From positions 186,001 to 250,000 of the forward strand of contig JADJZR010000002.1 in NCBI GenBank assembly GCA_016715645.1: a DNA stretch of 64,000 nucleotides, in the 5' to 3' direction. The stretch is from Elusimicrobiota bacterium (GTDB lineage: Bacteria > Elusimicrobiota > Elusimicrobia > FEN-1173). The position numbers and the translations under genes are program-made. Shown here one piece after another: positions 11,127-20,228 of this stretch. A model generated the notes under the pieces. The model had not been told where the DNA came from, made no database searches, and was given only the letters and a program-made list of their open reading frames with translations. Every line of letters starts with the position of its first letter. Within the stretch, counting starts at the first letter, position 1.

Positions 11127-12293
11127 ATGCCATTCTTTCCTAAGGGGGCACCGCTTTTTCTTTTTTTATCGCCACCCCTCTTTGCCCTTTCCATGGGCGA
11201 GCCTCTGACGGACAACGACTATCAAATCGACGTGACCCGAACCGTGACCACAGGCTCCACCCGTAAGATCGCGTTGGGGGGGGCCTACGCGGGCGTTGCG
11301 GAAGGGAACGCGGCCCTTCCCGACAACCCGGCGGCCGTGGCCTACCGGGCCAGGGCCTTCATGCGTCCCCTGGAACTGGACATGGTTCTCAGCACGTTGG
11401 CAATCGAGGACAACGATTCCGACAACAGTGGTACGGAAAGCCTGGTCTACGGCAATTCCTCTTTGGTGGATTTAGGATTGATGGCCCAATACGAAAATTG
11501 GGGGATTGGGTTTGTCAGCCAAATGGCGGTGTTCGAATCGGATAACCTGCCCCAAAACCAAGAGGCGCAATTTCGAAGCGGCACCTTGGCCGGGGGATAC
11601 ACCACCGACGATCGCTCTGTGGCTTTTGGTTTTTCGCTGAACCCGGTGGGAGCGCGTGTGCATCCGAAAGACAATTACGACCCCCGTTCTTTCCAATTGA
11701 AAGGGATGGGGTATGGGGCGGGGATCTTGGTGCATCCCCATCGGGGCGCCTGGCGGTTTGGCGCGGCGTATTCTTCCGGGGTCTCGTCGGATGAAAATCT
11801 GGTAAGTTCGGGCACAGGCCCCGTTAAAGTGGGGAACCTGATCGTGCCCGAGGGAGTTTTGGAAGCCGACCAATTCTCTTTCGGCGTCGCCCACGAGTGG
11901 AATCATTTTCTCGGCTGGCGAGGTCACCCGGGTTTGGCCAGTGGAGACGTTCGTCTCTTTGGGCAATCTCCATCGAACGCACAAGGGTCCGGGGCCTTCG
12001 TCAGCCAAACGTCCCGGCCCATCGGCCAAAAAACAATCGCCACCATTCACGGCGGGGCGGAACTGGAACTTGTTCCCAACCGGTTTCGTTTGCGCGTCGG
12101 AACCTACCACGAACCCAGCCGATACGAAGGCGGATCGGCTCGCCAACACCTGACTGGCGGTTTCGAAGTCCGCTTGTTCCCCATTCCGTTCGTCACCCGC
12201 GAGGCCTCTTTTTCCTACGCCGTCGACACCGCCAGCCGCTACGAAACCCATTCCTTTTCCCTCTGGCTCTGGGCCGCCACCATTCCCCATTAG
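11127..12293 (+). CDS. FadL/PorV-like outer-membrane protein
   Basis: A 388-residue protein with an N-terminal signal (hydrophobic LFLFLSPPLFALS). Just after it, ARKIALGGAYAG-like sequence (STRKIALGGAYAGVAEGN) and LPDNPAAVA match the N-terminal hatch signature of FadL/OmpP1 and PorV-type barrels. The body is strand-rich with GMGYGAGILV and a long aromatic C-terminal region. Such proteins either pass hydrophobic compounds or anchor secreted proteins at the surface. A FadL-type transporter is my first choice. It lies 15 bp after another barrel gene and before mscS. Confidence 0.6.
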   Translation: MPFFPKGAPLFLFLSPPLFALSMGEPLTDNDYQIDVTRTVTTGSTRKIALGGAYAGVAEGNAALPDNPAAVAYRARAFMRPLELDMVLSTLAIEDNDSDNSGTESLVYGNSSLVDLGLMAQYENWGIGFVSQMAVFESDNLPQNQEAQFRSGTLAGGYTTDDRSVAFGFSLNPVGARVHPKDNYDPRSFQLKGMGYGAGILVHPHRGAWRFGAAYSSGVSSDENLVSSGTGPVKVGNLIVPEGVLEADQFSFGVAHEWNHFLGWRGHPGLASGDVRLFGQSPSNAQGSGAFVSQTSRPIGQKTIATIHGGAELELVPNRFRLRVGTYHEPSRYEGGSARQHLTGGFEVRLFPIPFVTREASFSYAVDTASRYETHSFSLWLWAATIPH

Positions 12294-12352
12294 GAGACGG
12301 AACCAACTATTACCCTATTAACAAATGTCTAAGAAGCTGGCATAATGGGACT

Positions 12353-13976
12353 ATGAACCGTGTTTGTTGCTTGATTGGCTTGTTGAGTTTCTGGGGTGTC
12401 TTCGTTTGGGCCGATGGCTCGATGGTGGACATGGCGGCTATTGAATCACAGGAGACTCCGGCTCTTTCCGAAGCTCCGGTGCGGGTGGACGGTAAAACTA
12501 TTTTTCATGTCCGAGGGGCTCCGAACTATCCCGCGGAAAAACGCGCTGATGAAATATCAGAACGAATTTCACGTTTTGCCGCGGAGTCTTTTCTCTCGAC
12601 CGCCACGATCAAAATCATCCCACATGATGAATTTTCCGTCATTCAGGGTGGAGATCGATTTATTATGCGGGTCTTCGATGTCGATTCGACAATCCCGGGC
12701 CTCTCCCATAAAGGGTTTAGTGAACTGTTAAATAATTTTCTGGTGAAGGCCATCCTGGATTTCCGCCAATCTCGCACCCCCTTGGCGCTTCTGAAAGATA
12801 CGAGTTTGGCGGCTTTGGGATTGGTCCTTTTGTGTTTTCTTCTTTGGGGATGGACCCAACTCTACCACCGATTAAGGTCTCTCGTGGAACAATTCGTAGC
12901 CCCCCGGATAAAAAAAATCCAAACCAAGTCTTTCGATTTGATCCAAGCCGGTCTTATTTTGGAAGGAATGAAGGGGTCGATGTCGTTTTTGCATGGGGGA
13001 ATGGTAGCCCTGCTGATCTATTTCCATTTGGGGTTCGTGCTCCGGCAGTTCCCCTGGACGCGGCCCTTCGCGGACGGTCTTTTAGGACTGGTGTTAGACC
13101 CGATCCGGACCCTTGGAATCTCGTTTGTCGCCTCCTTACCGGGACTCATGGCGGTGTTTGTGATTGGAGTGGTATTTTACGTGGCCCACCGCATGTTAAA
13201 GCTTTTTTTTGTCGGCCTCCAAACGGGAACCATTTATGTTGCGGGTTTTGACCCAGATTGGGCCGTCCCCACGTTCCGCATTGTGCGGGTCGCCCTTATC
13301 GCGTTGGGGGTGATGTTGGCCTATCCCCACATTCCCGGTTCCAATTCGATGGCGTTTAAAGGCGTCTCCGTTTTTCTGGGGATCATCATATCGTTGGGAT
13401 CGTCGTCGTTTGCGGCCAACCTCATTGCCGGCTATTCGGCGATTTACAGGCGGGCGTTTCGCATTGGTGATTGGATCGAAGTGAACAATTTCCGGGGGGA
13501 AGTGTTGGAAATTCAAACGCTTGTGACCCGGCTTCGATCGTTTCGAAACGAAGTGATCGTGATTCCCAACTCGGCGATTATTAACTCGCCCGTGATCAAC
13601 TACAGCACCTACGCCAAAGACCGCGGATTAATCCTCCACACGACCGTGGGCATTGGCTACGAAACACCCTGGCGTCAGGTGGAAGCCATGCTTCTCCAAG
13701 CGGCCGCCCGGACTCCGGGGTTATTGACAGACCCTAAATCCTTTTGTCCTCCAAAAAGGCCTCGGCGACTTTTGTGTCACTTACGAAATCAACGTTTTTG
13801 TTTCCACGCCGGGTACCCGATTGGCATTGACCCACGCCTTGCACCAAAACATATTGGACATCTTCAACGAAAACAACGTCCAAATCATGACCCCGGCATA
13901 CGAAGGCGACCCGGCGCAACCCAAACTTGTTCCCAAGGACAAATGGTTCACGCCCCTCGTTAACCGCGATAAATAA
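12353..13976 (+). CDS. mscS: MscS-family mechanosensitive channel, frameshifted near the end
   Basis: Begins at ATG 12353 with a signal peptide (to about WADG) and a periplasmic segment, then four or five membrane helices (residues ~140-360). The MscS pore-lining and beta domain follow: SSSFAANLIAGYSAIYRRAF, FRIGDWIEV, and RSFRNEVIVIPNSAIINS. After ~residue 460 the frame breaks: one extra T in the run at 13742-13745. The next frame then continues the C-terminal alpha/beta domain (FCVTYEINVFVSTPGTR) to TAA at 13974. The channel releases solutes during osmotic downshock. The long exported N-terminus resembles larger MscS paralogues. Confidence 0.85.
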
Positions 13977-14101
13977 CCGATCCCCCGGTTCACCCATCAT
14001 TTTGAACAGTAGCCGGTTGCCCCACGTTCGCCAATCAATGCAAGACTTTGCTACAATGGTCGGAAAGTAATATTGCTTCATATATTAAGGAGGAAGGTGA
14101 A

Positions 14102-14710
14102 ATGAATATTAAAATGTTTGCAGGGATGGCTGTCGCGTTGTGGATGGGATCAATGGGTGCGGGCGCCGCTGAGATGTCGGCAGGCCGGTCAGTTGATGTT
14201 GTGGACGGTAAACCGTCCGCGGTTGAGACAGCCGTTGTTTCCATGACCGCAACGGTCAAGGCCATTGATTACAAAACGCGCATGCTCACGTTGGAAAAAA
14301 CCGATGGAAGCATCGTGACAATGGAAGTGGGTCCTGAGGCGGTTCGATTCAACGACGTCAAGAAGGGGGATATCATTGAAGTCGATTTAATGGTGTCCGT
14401 GGCTATGTTGGTTCAATCTCCGGACGCTGAAATTGCCTCTGTGGACGGGTCGAATGTGGCCATTGTTCGAAACGAAGGCAAGAAACCCTCGGGCGTCGCA
14501 GTGGCCACTGACGTGGTGACGGCTACGGTGGTCAAGATCGACGCGAAAAATCGGACCGCCACCCTCAAAGGACCGGACGGGAACACCCATGACATCAACG
14601 TCGCCCCGGACGTTCAAAATCTAGAGAAGGTGAAAAAAGGGGACAAAGTGATGGTGAAAATGACCCGCACCCTCGCCATCGAGGTTCGAAAACCGGATTC
14701 CAAGAAATAA
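14102..14710 (+). CDS. Exported protein with two tandem small beta-barrel (OB-like) repeats
   Basis: ATG 14102 has a strong AGGAGG site. The 202-residue product has a signal peptide ending near GAGAAE. It then contains two homologous modules (residues ~48-105 and ~140-195), each with a TATVKxIDxKxR-type start, a xTLxxxDG turn and a VKKGDxxxV strand. This is an internal duplication of a five-strand fold similar to DUF5666-type or OB-like modules. No catalytic residues are apparent. It stands alone, with a strong terminator directly after it. The function is unknown and it is probably periplasmic. Confidence 0.6.
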   Translation: MNIKMFAGMAVALWMGSMGAGAAEMSAGRSVDVVDGKPSAVETAVVSMTATVKAIDYKTRMLTLEKTDGSIVTMEVGPEAVRFNDVKKGDIIEVDLMVSVAMLVQSPDAEIASVDGSNVAIVRNEGKKPSGVAVATDVVTATVVKIDAKNRTATLKGPDGNTHDINVAPDVQNLEKVKKGDKVMVKMTRTLAIEVRKPDSKK

Positions 14711-14734
14711 TAGTTTTGATTGTAAATCCGCGTT

Positions 14735-14788
14735 CCACAGTGGGGAGAAATTGAATAACCTTCGATTCTCTCCCCACCGTGGTTTTTC
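14735..14788 (+). terminator. Intrinsic terminator
   Basis: CCACAGTGGGGAGAAATTGAA pairs imperfectly with TTCGATTCTCTCCCCACCGTGG (arms 14735-14755 and 14761-14782), followed at once by TTTTT (14783-14787). It lies 25 bp after the stop of the exported repeat protein and should end that transcript. Confidence 0.85.
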
Positions 14789-14907
14789 TCGAAAGCGCCA
14801 TAATTAATTGTGAATTTTTTGCCTCGTCATAAAAATAAAGTAATATCCAGAAGAACGCGACAACGGATGTTTATTTATATTGCCTGGCCTATCAAAAAGG
14901 GGTTTAA

Positions 14908-15879
14908 ATGAAATCCAGAGCGAGCCTGTCGTTTTTACGAATAGCGATGTTGACTTCCCTTATCCCTTTGTTCACGAGTTGCGCCACAATGAAAAAGAAA
15001 TTTTCCGGAAGCGAGTCGGTCAACATGACCCCGTTCGCGGAAAACACCCTTCTCCTTCTCTCAGAATTGGATTATGGCATGTCTCCCGAAGACATTGCTG
15101 TGGCTCAGAAATACATGGATCTTGAAGACCCCAACATGAAAGAGTTGCGAAGCCTGGTCTTGATTCAGCGGACATTCTTGAAAGGAATAGTGGAATACTC
15201 CCTCAAGATCGTCGCTCTGGGCCAATCGAATTTAAGCGATCGAGAACAAGCCAAAGCCTACCACGATTATCTTCGAGGCCTGGTGGAGTGGTTTGTTAAA
15301 ACAGGGCAAGACCGTGGATCGCCCACCACCGAACAATACAAAGCGGTGCTTGAAAAGGTCGTCGCGGCCCAGGACCTTTTGAGTGGGCTCCGAGCGGCTC
15401 AGCCCTTGATTCTCCGATTCAATGAGATCAACCTGGCTTTGGCTCAGGAAATTGCCAAAATTAAAGCCAAAGTGGTTGAAAAAACATTGGTGAGAATCGA
15501 TCAGGAATTCGAAGGAACCGTCGGATTGGCGTTGACCGTGCACCGTGAAAAAGAAAAATTAGCGAAAGTCTTGCAGAAATCAATTGAAAATGACAGCGGA
15601 GCTTCCTTAAAGGAAAAATCCCGTCGTTACGAAGAAGCCGATGAGCTTTCGCGGGTGGTGGCTACTAACGTAACGGCCTATCTCTCTGCCAAAACTCTCA
15701 TCAGCCGCGTCGTGCAAAACCACGACGACATGATTCGGCGCGGTGGAAAAACCATCTATTTGTGGACCAACGCGCACAAAAAAATGGCCTCCGGAATCAA
15801 AAATCCGGCGGAATGGTTCCCTCTCACCGACGTCAGCACCCTGGTCGGGGCCGCCAAGAAAAGCGTGATGCCTTTTTAA
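14908..15879 (+). CDS. Helical lipoprotein of unknown function
   Basis: A 323-residue protein with a lipoprotein signal: hydrophobic residues ~8-22, then the lipobox FTSC at about Cys25. The mature part is almost wholly alpha-helical and charged, with heptad-like stretches near residues 160-245 (EIAKIKAKVVEKTLVRID, HREKEKLAKVLQ), suggesting coiled coils. I recognise no enzyme motif. It is flanked by a terminator upstream and a separate signalling operon downstream, so it is probably transcribed alone. It may be a periplasm-facing structural or scaffold lipoprotein. Confidence 0.65.
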   Translation: MKSRASLSFLRIAMLTSLIPLFTSCATMKKKFSGSESVNMTPFAENTLLLLSELDYGMSPEDIAVAQKYMDLEDPNMKELRSLVLIQRTFLKGIVEYSLKIVALGQSNLSDREQAKAYHDYLRGLVEWFVKTGQDRGSPTTEQYKAVLEKVVAAQDLLSGLRAAQPLILRFNEINLALAQEIAKIKAKVVEKTLVRIDQEFEGTVGLALTVHREKEKLAKVLQKSIENDSGASLKEKSRRYEEADELSRVVATNVTAYLSAKTLISRVVQNHDDMIRRGGKTIYLWTNAHKKMASGIKNPAEWFPLTDVSTLVGAAKKSVMPF

Positions 15880-15927
15880 GTTCCTTTGTTCAGAGTCGGC
15901 CTATCTAAGGCGGGCTCGTCAATCATG

Positions 15928-15943
15928 TGGCATTTAAATAGCA
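15928..15943 (+). promoter_or_regulatory. Candidate sigma-54 promoter before the sensor kinase
   Basis: TGGCATTTAAATAGCA has the sigma-54 form: GG at 15929-15930 and GC at 15941-15942 with exactly ten bases between, and close matches to TGGCAC and TTGCA. It lies about 75 bp before the kinase ATG. If active, it would need an enhancer-binding activator, which is not encoded nearby. Confidence 0.4.
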
Positions 15944-16016
15944 TCCCGTTGCCTCTACACCGTTTAGGCCAAAACATCGAGGCCTGTCGCCAGTTAAAGA
16001 AAGTGTCGCAATTCTA

Positions 16017-17876
16017 ATGAATCGATCTTGGTTTGTCCGGATCGCGCTTGTTGTGGCGCTTTGGATGGGCGGAGGTGTTCAGGCCGCTCCCCCCGTTAAA
16101 CGCGTCCTGCTTCTTTTTTCCCATCATCGACTCAACCCCACCAACCTGGCTGTTCATCAAGCTTTTCAATCGCGATTAAGTGAGCGTTTTCCCGGGCAGG
16201 TGGAACAAGACACCGAAAATATCGACATCACGAATGCCAAAGACCCGCTGTATGAAAACGAACTTTTTGAATTCTTGAAAAACAAATACGCCTCCCGCAA
16301 ACCGGACGCGATTGTCGCGGTAACGCCAGTGTCCTACAAATTCGCGCGTAAAAACAGGAAAGAGTTTTTTCCAAATGTTCCCCTGGTGGGCTGTCTCGTT
16401 CGGCCGGAAGACTTGGGAGGATCCGCTGATCCGTCCGTTATTTCCGCGTTCACGCACAAAAAAAATCTGGAGGCCATGCTTCGGTTAATGCCCCGGCTCC
16501 GAACCGTTTACATCGTGGGGGGAGACCGATCTTCTATCGAAAGTAGCTTTTTAGGTTCCATTCAACGGGACGCCGAGACCTTTAAGGAGCGGGTGGCGTT
16601 CCGTTACCTGGTGAACGTTCCCCCCGAAGAGTTAAATCGTGAAGCGGCCCATTTTCCCGCGGACAGCGCGGTTTATTACTATTTCATGGGGTCCGATCGC
16701 AACGGCATGTCCCATATCCCTCGGGATGTCTTGGCGGGTTTGGCGCGGTCGGCGAACGCGCCCGTCTTTTCCGGCGTTACCGACTCGTTCATGGGCGCGG
16801 GGGTTGTCGGGGGGTATATGGTCCCCCTGGACGATGTGGGCCGCTTGGCGGCCGATATCGTTATCGATCTTTTGGGAGACCAGGGGGGTGGCCGGGCGCC
16901 GGTGTCCCAATCGGTTCCCTCTGTGCCGATTTTTGACGCGCGCCAAATCCGGCGATGGGGTTTTTCGGAAGACGCGCTTCCGCCAGGGAGCCGGATCCTG
17001 TTCCGTCCTCCGTCTTTCTGGGACGAATACCGGGCGGAGGTTTTCGCCGTCGTCTTCTTGATAATTATGCAAGGGGGGCTTATCCTGTTTCTGTGGGTCG
17101 AATTGAAACGCCGTCAAAAAGCGGAGCACCGTCTTAAAGATACCCAACGGGAGGTTATGGAAAGCCGCACCGCCCTGGCTCACGCGACCCGTGTTTCCAC
17201 TTTGGGCGCGCTCGCCACCACCATCGCCCATGAGATCAACCAGCCTCTATCGGGGATTCTTTCCAACGCCCAGGCGGCTCTCCGCTTTATTGATTCTGGG
17301 AAAGCCAATCCTGACGAAATGAGGGCCATTTTCACAGATATCGTGAAAGATGACCAGCGGGCCGCCGGCGTGATCCGTCGCGTGCGCGCGCTGGTCAAAA
17401 AAGGGCCGCCGATGGCAACGACGGTTTCGGTCAACGACGTTGTGGAGGAGGTTCTGGATTTCATGAAAAGCGATCTGCGCGCCCATCATGTGCGTCCCGC
17501 GGTCTTGTTGGCGCCGGGCCTGCCGACCGTGATCGCGGACCCCGTGCAACTCCAACAGGTTTTTTTAAACTTGATCTTGAACGGCATCGAAGCCATGAAT
17601 GGGAAAACGGTTCCCAAACGGGTCCTGACAATAGAAACGGGGCGAGACGGATCGGAGGTTTGGGCCGCCGTCCGGGACCGGGGGGACGGAATCGCGACGG
17701 AAAAATTGAAAAGCGTGTTCGAACCTTTCAGTACCACCAAACCCAACGGCCTGGGCTTGGGATTGTCCGTCTGCGTAACCATCGTAACGGCCCATGGCGG
17801 CCGGATTTGGGCGGAGCCCAACCTGGGCGGCGGAGCGGTTTTCCACGTGGCGCTTCCTATCCAAAGACGTTCGTGA
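16017..17876 (+). CDS. Sensor histidine kinase with periplasmic substrate-binding-type sensor
   Basis: 619 residues. A signal peptide (1-23) leads into a ~300-residue domain resembling ABC-type substrate-binding proteins (PF04392-like: VVAVTPVSYKFARK, then LVGCLVRPEDLGG). A membrane helix (~345-365) and a short coiled linker follow. Next come a HisKA helix with phospho-acceptor His near 405 (TIAHEINQPLSGILSNAQAA) and a HATPase domain with N-box LNLILNGIEAMNG, G1 DRGDGI and G2 GLGLGLSV. There is no PAS domain. It should phosphorylate the regulator encoded next; the two genes overlap by four bases (GTGA). The ligand is unknown; related kinases sense small organic molecules. Confidence 0.88.
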   Translation: MNRSWFVRIALVVALWMGGGVQAAPPVKRVLLLFSHHRLNPTNLAVHQAFQSRLSERFPGQVEQDTENIDITNAKDPLYENELFEFLKNKYASRKPDAIVAVTPVSYKFARKNRKEFFPNVPLVGCLVRPEDLGGSADPSVISAFTHKKNLEAMLRLMPRLRTVYIVGGDRSSIESSFLGSIQRDAETFKERVAFRYLVNVPPEELNREAAHFPADSAVYYYFMGSDRNGMSHIPRDVLAGLARSANAPVFSGVTDSFMGAGVVGGYMVPLDDVGRLAADIVIDLLGDQGGGRAPVSQSVPSVPIFDARQIRRWGFSEDALPPGSRILFRPPSFWDEYRAEVFAVVFLIIMQGGLILFLWVELKRRQKAEHRLKDTQREVMESRTALAHATRVSTLGALATTIAHEINQPLSGILSNAQAALRFIDSGKANPDEMRAIFTDIVKDDQRAAGVIRRVRALVKKGPPMATTVSVNDVVEEVLDFMKSDLRAHHVRPAVLLAPGLPTVIADPVQLQQVFLNLILNGIEAMNGKTVPKRVLTIETGRDGSEVWAAVRDRGDGIATEKLKSVFEPFSTTKPNGLGLGLSVCVTIVTAHGGRIWAEPNLGGGAVFHVALPIQRRS

Positions 17877-18508
17877 ACGAATCCGCGCCCCTCATCGTCG
17901 TCGTGGACGACGACCCTTCCGTCCGAACGGGCCTGTGCCGCCTCCTGCGTTCCGCCGGTCGCCGCGTTCAATCCTTCATTTCGGCCGAGGAGTTCATGGC
18001 TTCCGATAGCCTGTTCCAGGCCTGCTGTCTCCTGTTGGACCTGCGCCTGCCCGGCCTGACCGGGACTGAACTTCAGAAAGAATTAAAACGGCGGGGGCTC
18101 ACGACGCCCATTGTTTTCATCACCGGCCATGGGGACATCGCCACGGGTGTGCAGGCAATGAAAGACGGCGCTGTGGATTTCCTGCAAAAACCCATTGATG
18201 ACAAGGATCTTTTGCTCGCCGTGGACCGCGCCCTGGAGAGGGATCGGCACCGGAAGAGTGTGGACCAAAAAAAAACCGTCATTCAGGGGCGGCTAGCGAC
18301 GTTGACCCCGGCGGAGAACGCGGCGCTCCGGTGGATGATCACGGGGCAATTGAACAAACAAATCGCCAGAAACTTAGGGGTCAAGGAAAAAACCATCCGA
18401 GTCCACCGTGGCCGGGTCCTGCACAAAATGGACGCACGGTCCGTGGCCGAACTGGTTCTCATGGCCCACACCGTCAATATCAATCCCCCAGAAGACCCAA
18501 AAGAATAA
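17873..18508 (+). CDS. FixJ/NarL-type response regulator
   Basis: 211 residues. A receiver domain (residues ~6-120) shows the acidic pair DDD near 12-14, phospho-acceptor Asp56 in LLLDLRLPG, and Lys in LQKPI. A LuxR-type helix-turn-helix follows at ~145-200 (LTPAENAALRWM, KQIARNLGVKEKTIRVHRGR). GTG 17873 is chosen since it overlaps the kinase stop (GTGA), giving translational coupling. It is the cognate partner of the kinase and should act as a DNA-binding transcription factor. Its targets are not evident from the neighbours, though the divergent palindrome at 18674 is a candidate site. Confidence 0.9.
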   Translation: MNESAPLIVVVDDDPSVRTGLCRLLRSAGRRVQSFISAEEFMASDSLFQACCLLLDLRLPGLTGTELQKELKRRGLTTPIVFITGHGDIATGVQAMKDGAVDFLQKPIDDKDLLLAVDRALERDRHRKSVDQKKTVIQGRLATLTPAENAALRWMITGQLNKQIARNLGVKEKTIRVHRGRVLHKMDARSVAELVLMAHTVNINPPEDPKE

Positions 18509-18673
18509 CCCGGAAGCTCACCACAACGAGACCTCCACCTCGGAAACCCGGATTTCTCATTTGGCCTCGGCTCAGGCCCCCTCTCGTCCACGACAACAAT
18601 GCACGCCTTTCCTTCTCCTCTTCCAAGAAAATTCCTCAACAAATTTCCCCTTTCCTCCTTTGCGTCCCCTTGA

Positions 18674-18697
18674 CTATATTACTTAAATGTAATATAG
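18674..18697. promoter_or_regulatory. Perfect 9-bp inverted repeat upstream of HigBA-type pair
   Basis: CTATATTAC (18674-18682) and GTAATATAG (18689-18697) form a perfect dyad around TTAAAT. It stands 35 bp before the toxin start, where type II toxin-antitoxin operons are usually autorepressed. It is probably the antitoxin operator, and the AT-rich arms may include promoter elements. Confidence 0.6.
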
Positions 18698-18731
18698 TGG
18701 AGACAGGCCTTTAAGAGAAGCTGGGGGGCGA

Positions 18732-18958
<227 letters not shown>

Positions 18959-18962
<4 letters not shown>

Positions 18963-19308
18963 ACAAACACAAAGAGGCGGGCGCATCCGTGAAAGCGCAT
19001 TTTGAAAAGAAAATGATGGATCCGAAATTTAGACGGCTTTATCAGGAGGAAGAAAGAAAGGTCCGGCTGGGGATGATTCACCGAGAACACAGGCGGGGCT
19101 GACGCAGGTGGCGTTGGCTCATCGGGTCGGCGGAACGCAAGGGTATATCGCTCGCCTGGAAACGGCGGAGACATCGAATTACGAGATGAACACGCTGAAG
19201 AAGATTGCCACCGCGCTCCACCGGGTGGTGGTGATCGGCTTCGCCGAGGAGCCGAAGGGCCATTTACCCACTGCTTCACGAAGGGTTGAGGATTTGGTGA
19301 CGGTTTAG
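18959..19308 (+). pseudogene. higA: HigA-type XRE antitoxin, frameshifted
   Basis: The ATG at 18959 overlaps the toxin stop. The first 40 residues (e.g. AHFEKKMMDPKFRRLYQEEE) are the usual N-terminal arm of HigA-like antitoxins. After HREH the frame ends at TGA (19100-19102), while the frame beside it continues as QAGLTQVALAHRVGGTQGYI, a canonical XRE helix-turn-helix, to TAG at 19306. One base appears to be missing around 19085-19092. Together with the toxin it would have formed a type II pair that represses itself through the dyad at 18674. Confidence 0.7.
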
Positions 19309-19323
19309 ATCGTCGATTGGCCG

Positions 19324-19704
19324 TTAGCTAAAGGGGACTATAAAGGGGACGGAGTATACTAAGTGACTTTCTCTAAATCCGCCTCGTCTATTGTGCCTTC
19401 GGTTGAAGGCAACGGCGTATCCCGACATGAGACGTCGCATGAAGGGGGCCAAACCCTGGGGTCCTGACCGGACCAGGAAATGGAAATGGTTGGGCATGAG
19501 GGCCCAGGCAAGGATTTGGGTGGGAACGCGTTCGACGGCCTTTTCGATGCGGGAGAGGAAGTCCGTGCGGTCGTCGGAATCGATGAAAACGGACCGGCGG
19601 TCCAACCCACGGGAGATGACGTGGTAGAGGGAGGCCGGGGGCCCCGGCGGGTGGCTGAAGGGACCCCGCGCGCTGGTCGGGGGGGGAGGGGTCTCGCCCG
19701 TCAT
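19324..19704 (-). CDS. C-terminally truncated REP-associated tyrosine transposase (RAYT)
   Basis: The start at 19704 gives MTGETPPPPTS, then the Y1-transposase core: SLYHVISRGLDRRSVFIDSD, LAWALMPNHFHFLVR (catalytic HxH), and FMRRLMSGYAVAFNRRH. Full RAYTs run on for another ~80-120 residues with the catalytic Tyr helix. Here the frame leaves the family after RRHNRRGG and reads through the terminal repeat to a stop at 19324. RAYTs process single-stranded hairpins and spread REP sequences. The catalytic Tyr region cannot be confirmed, so the protein is probably inactive. Confidence 0.75.
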   Translation of the reverse strand: MTGETPPPPTSARGPFSHPPGPPASLYHVISRGLDRRSVFIDSDDRTDFLSRIEKAVERVPTQILAWALMPNHFHFLVRSGPQGLAPFMRRLMSGYAVAFNRRHNRRGGFRESHLVYSVPFIVPFS

Positions 19705-19736
19705 GCCAGGAAAGTCAATTAGTATACTCCGTCCCC
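19345..19736. mobile_element. RAYT remnant bounded by 26-bp inverted repeats
   Basis: GGGGACGGAGTATACTAA at 19345-19362 is repeated exactly in inverse at 19719-19736. The match extends to 26 bp (19345-19370 against 19711-19736) with one mismatch. The two arms enclose the transposase core. This looks like a short mobile unit, or two REP-type arms fixed around a truncated transposase gene. No clear target duplication is seen outside, although TATA stands next to each outer end. Confidence 0.75.
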
Positions 19737-19828
19737 TATACGCACATCGAAAATCAATGCTCATAAAAGGTCGGCTGTAGAATTAGTTTCCTTGTTTCAG
19801 TTTTGGCTCCGGTCAATCCCGCCGGTCC

Positions 19829-20166
19829 CTATTTTCCGAGGATCTTCATGATGTCCTTATAGCCGCCGCCGTTGAAAGCCTGGAATCCGAGGGCGTTCAG
19901 CGCTTGTTTGGCTTTTTCGGCTGTGGCGCCGGAGTGACAATAAAGCAGGATCTTCCGGTCACGGGGCAGTTCGTTCAGTCGGCGTTTCAGCGTGAACGCT
20001 GAAATATTGGTCGCGCCGGGAGCCATGCCGATTCTCGCGCCGACCTTCGGTCGAACGTCAACCAGGAACGCTCCTGCCTTGAGCAGTTTCGCCACTTCGT
20101 TCGGTGGAAGTTTCGAGTTCGCCAACGCGTCGTGCTTTGCCTTCAATTTTCCGATCAACATCATAC
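19829..20166 (-). CDS. Single-domain rhodanese-like protein
   Basis: 112 residues forming one rhodanese domain: AKLLKAGAFLVDVRPK, then the active-site loop LLYCHSGATAEKAKQ, where the Cys would carry a persulfide, and a final ALGFQAFNGGGYKDI. The AGGAGG site sits just before two tandem ATG codons (20166, 20163); the second has better spacing. Such proteins move sulfane sulfur to thiols or cyanide, or act as thiol carriers. It is transcribed toward the mobile element and follows the phospholipase gene on the same strand. Confidence 0.85.
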
Positions 20167-20228
20167 ACCTCCTAATGAGAATGAGAATCCTGCCGTATTG
20201 GTAAGACAAAAATCCGATCGATCCCGCC

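Noticed and set aside
11897..12352. Upstream extension of the mscS frame
   Set aside because: It overlaps the FadL-like gene out of frame and is Arg/Pro-rich shadow translation; the signal peptide begins at 12353.
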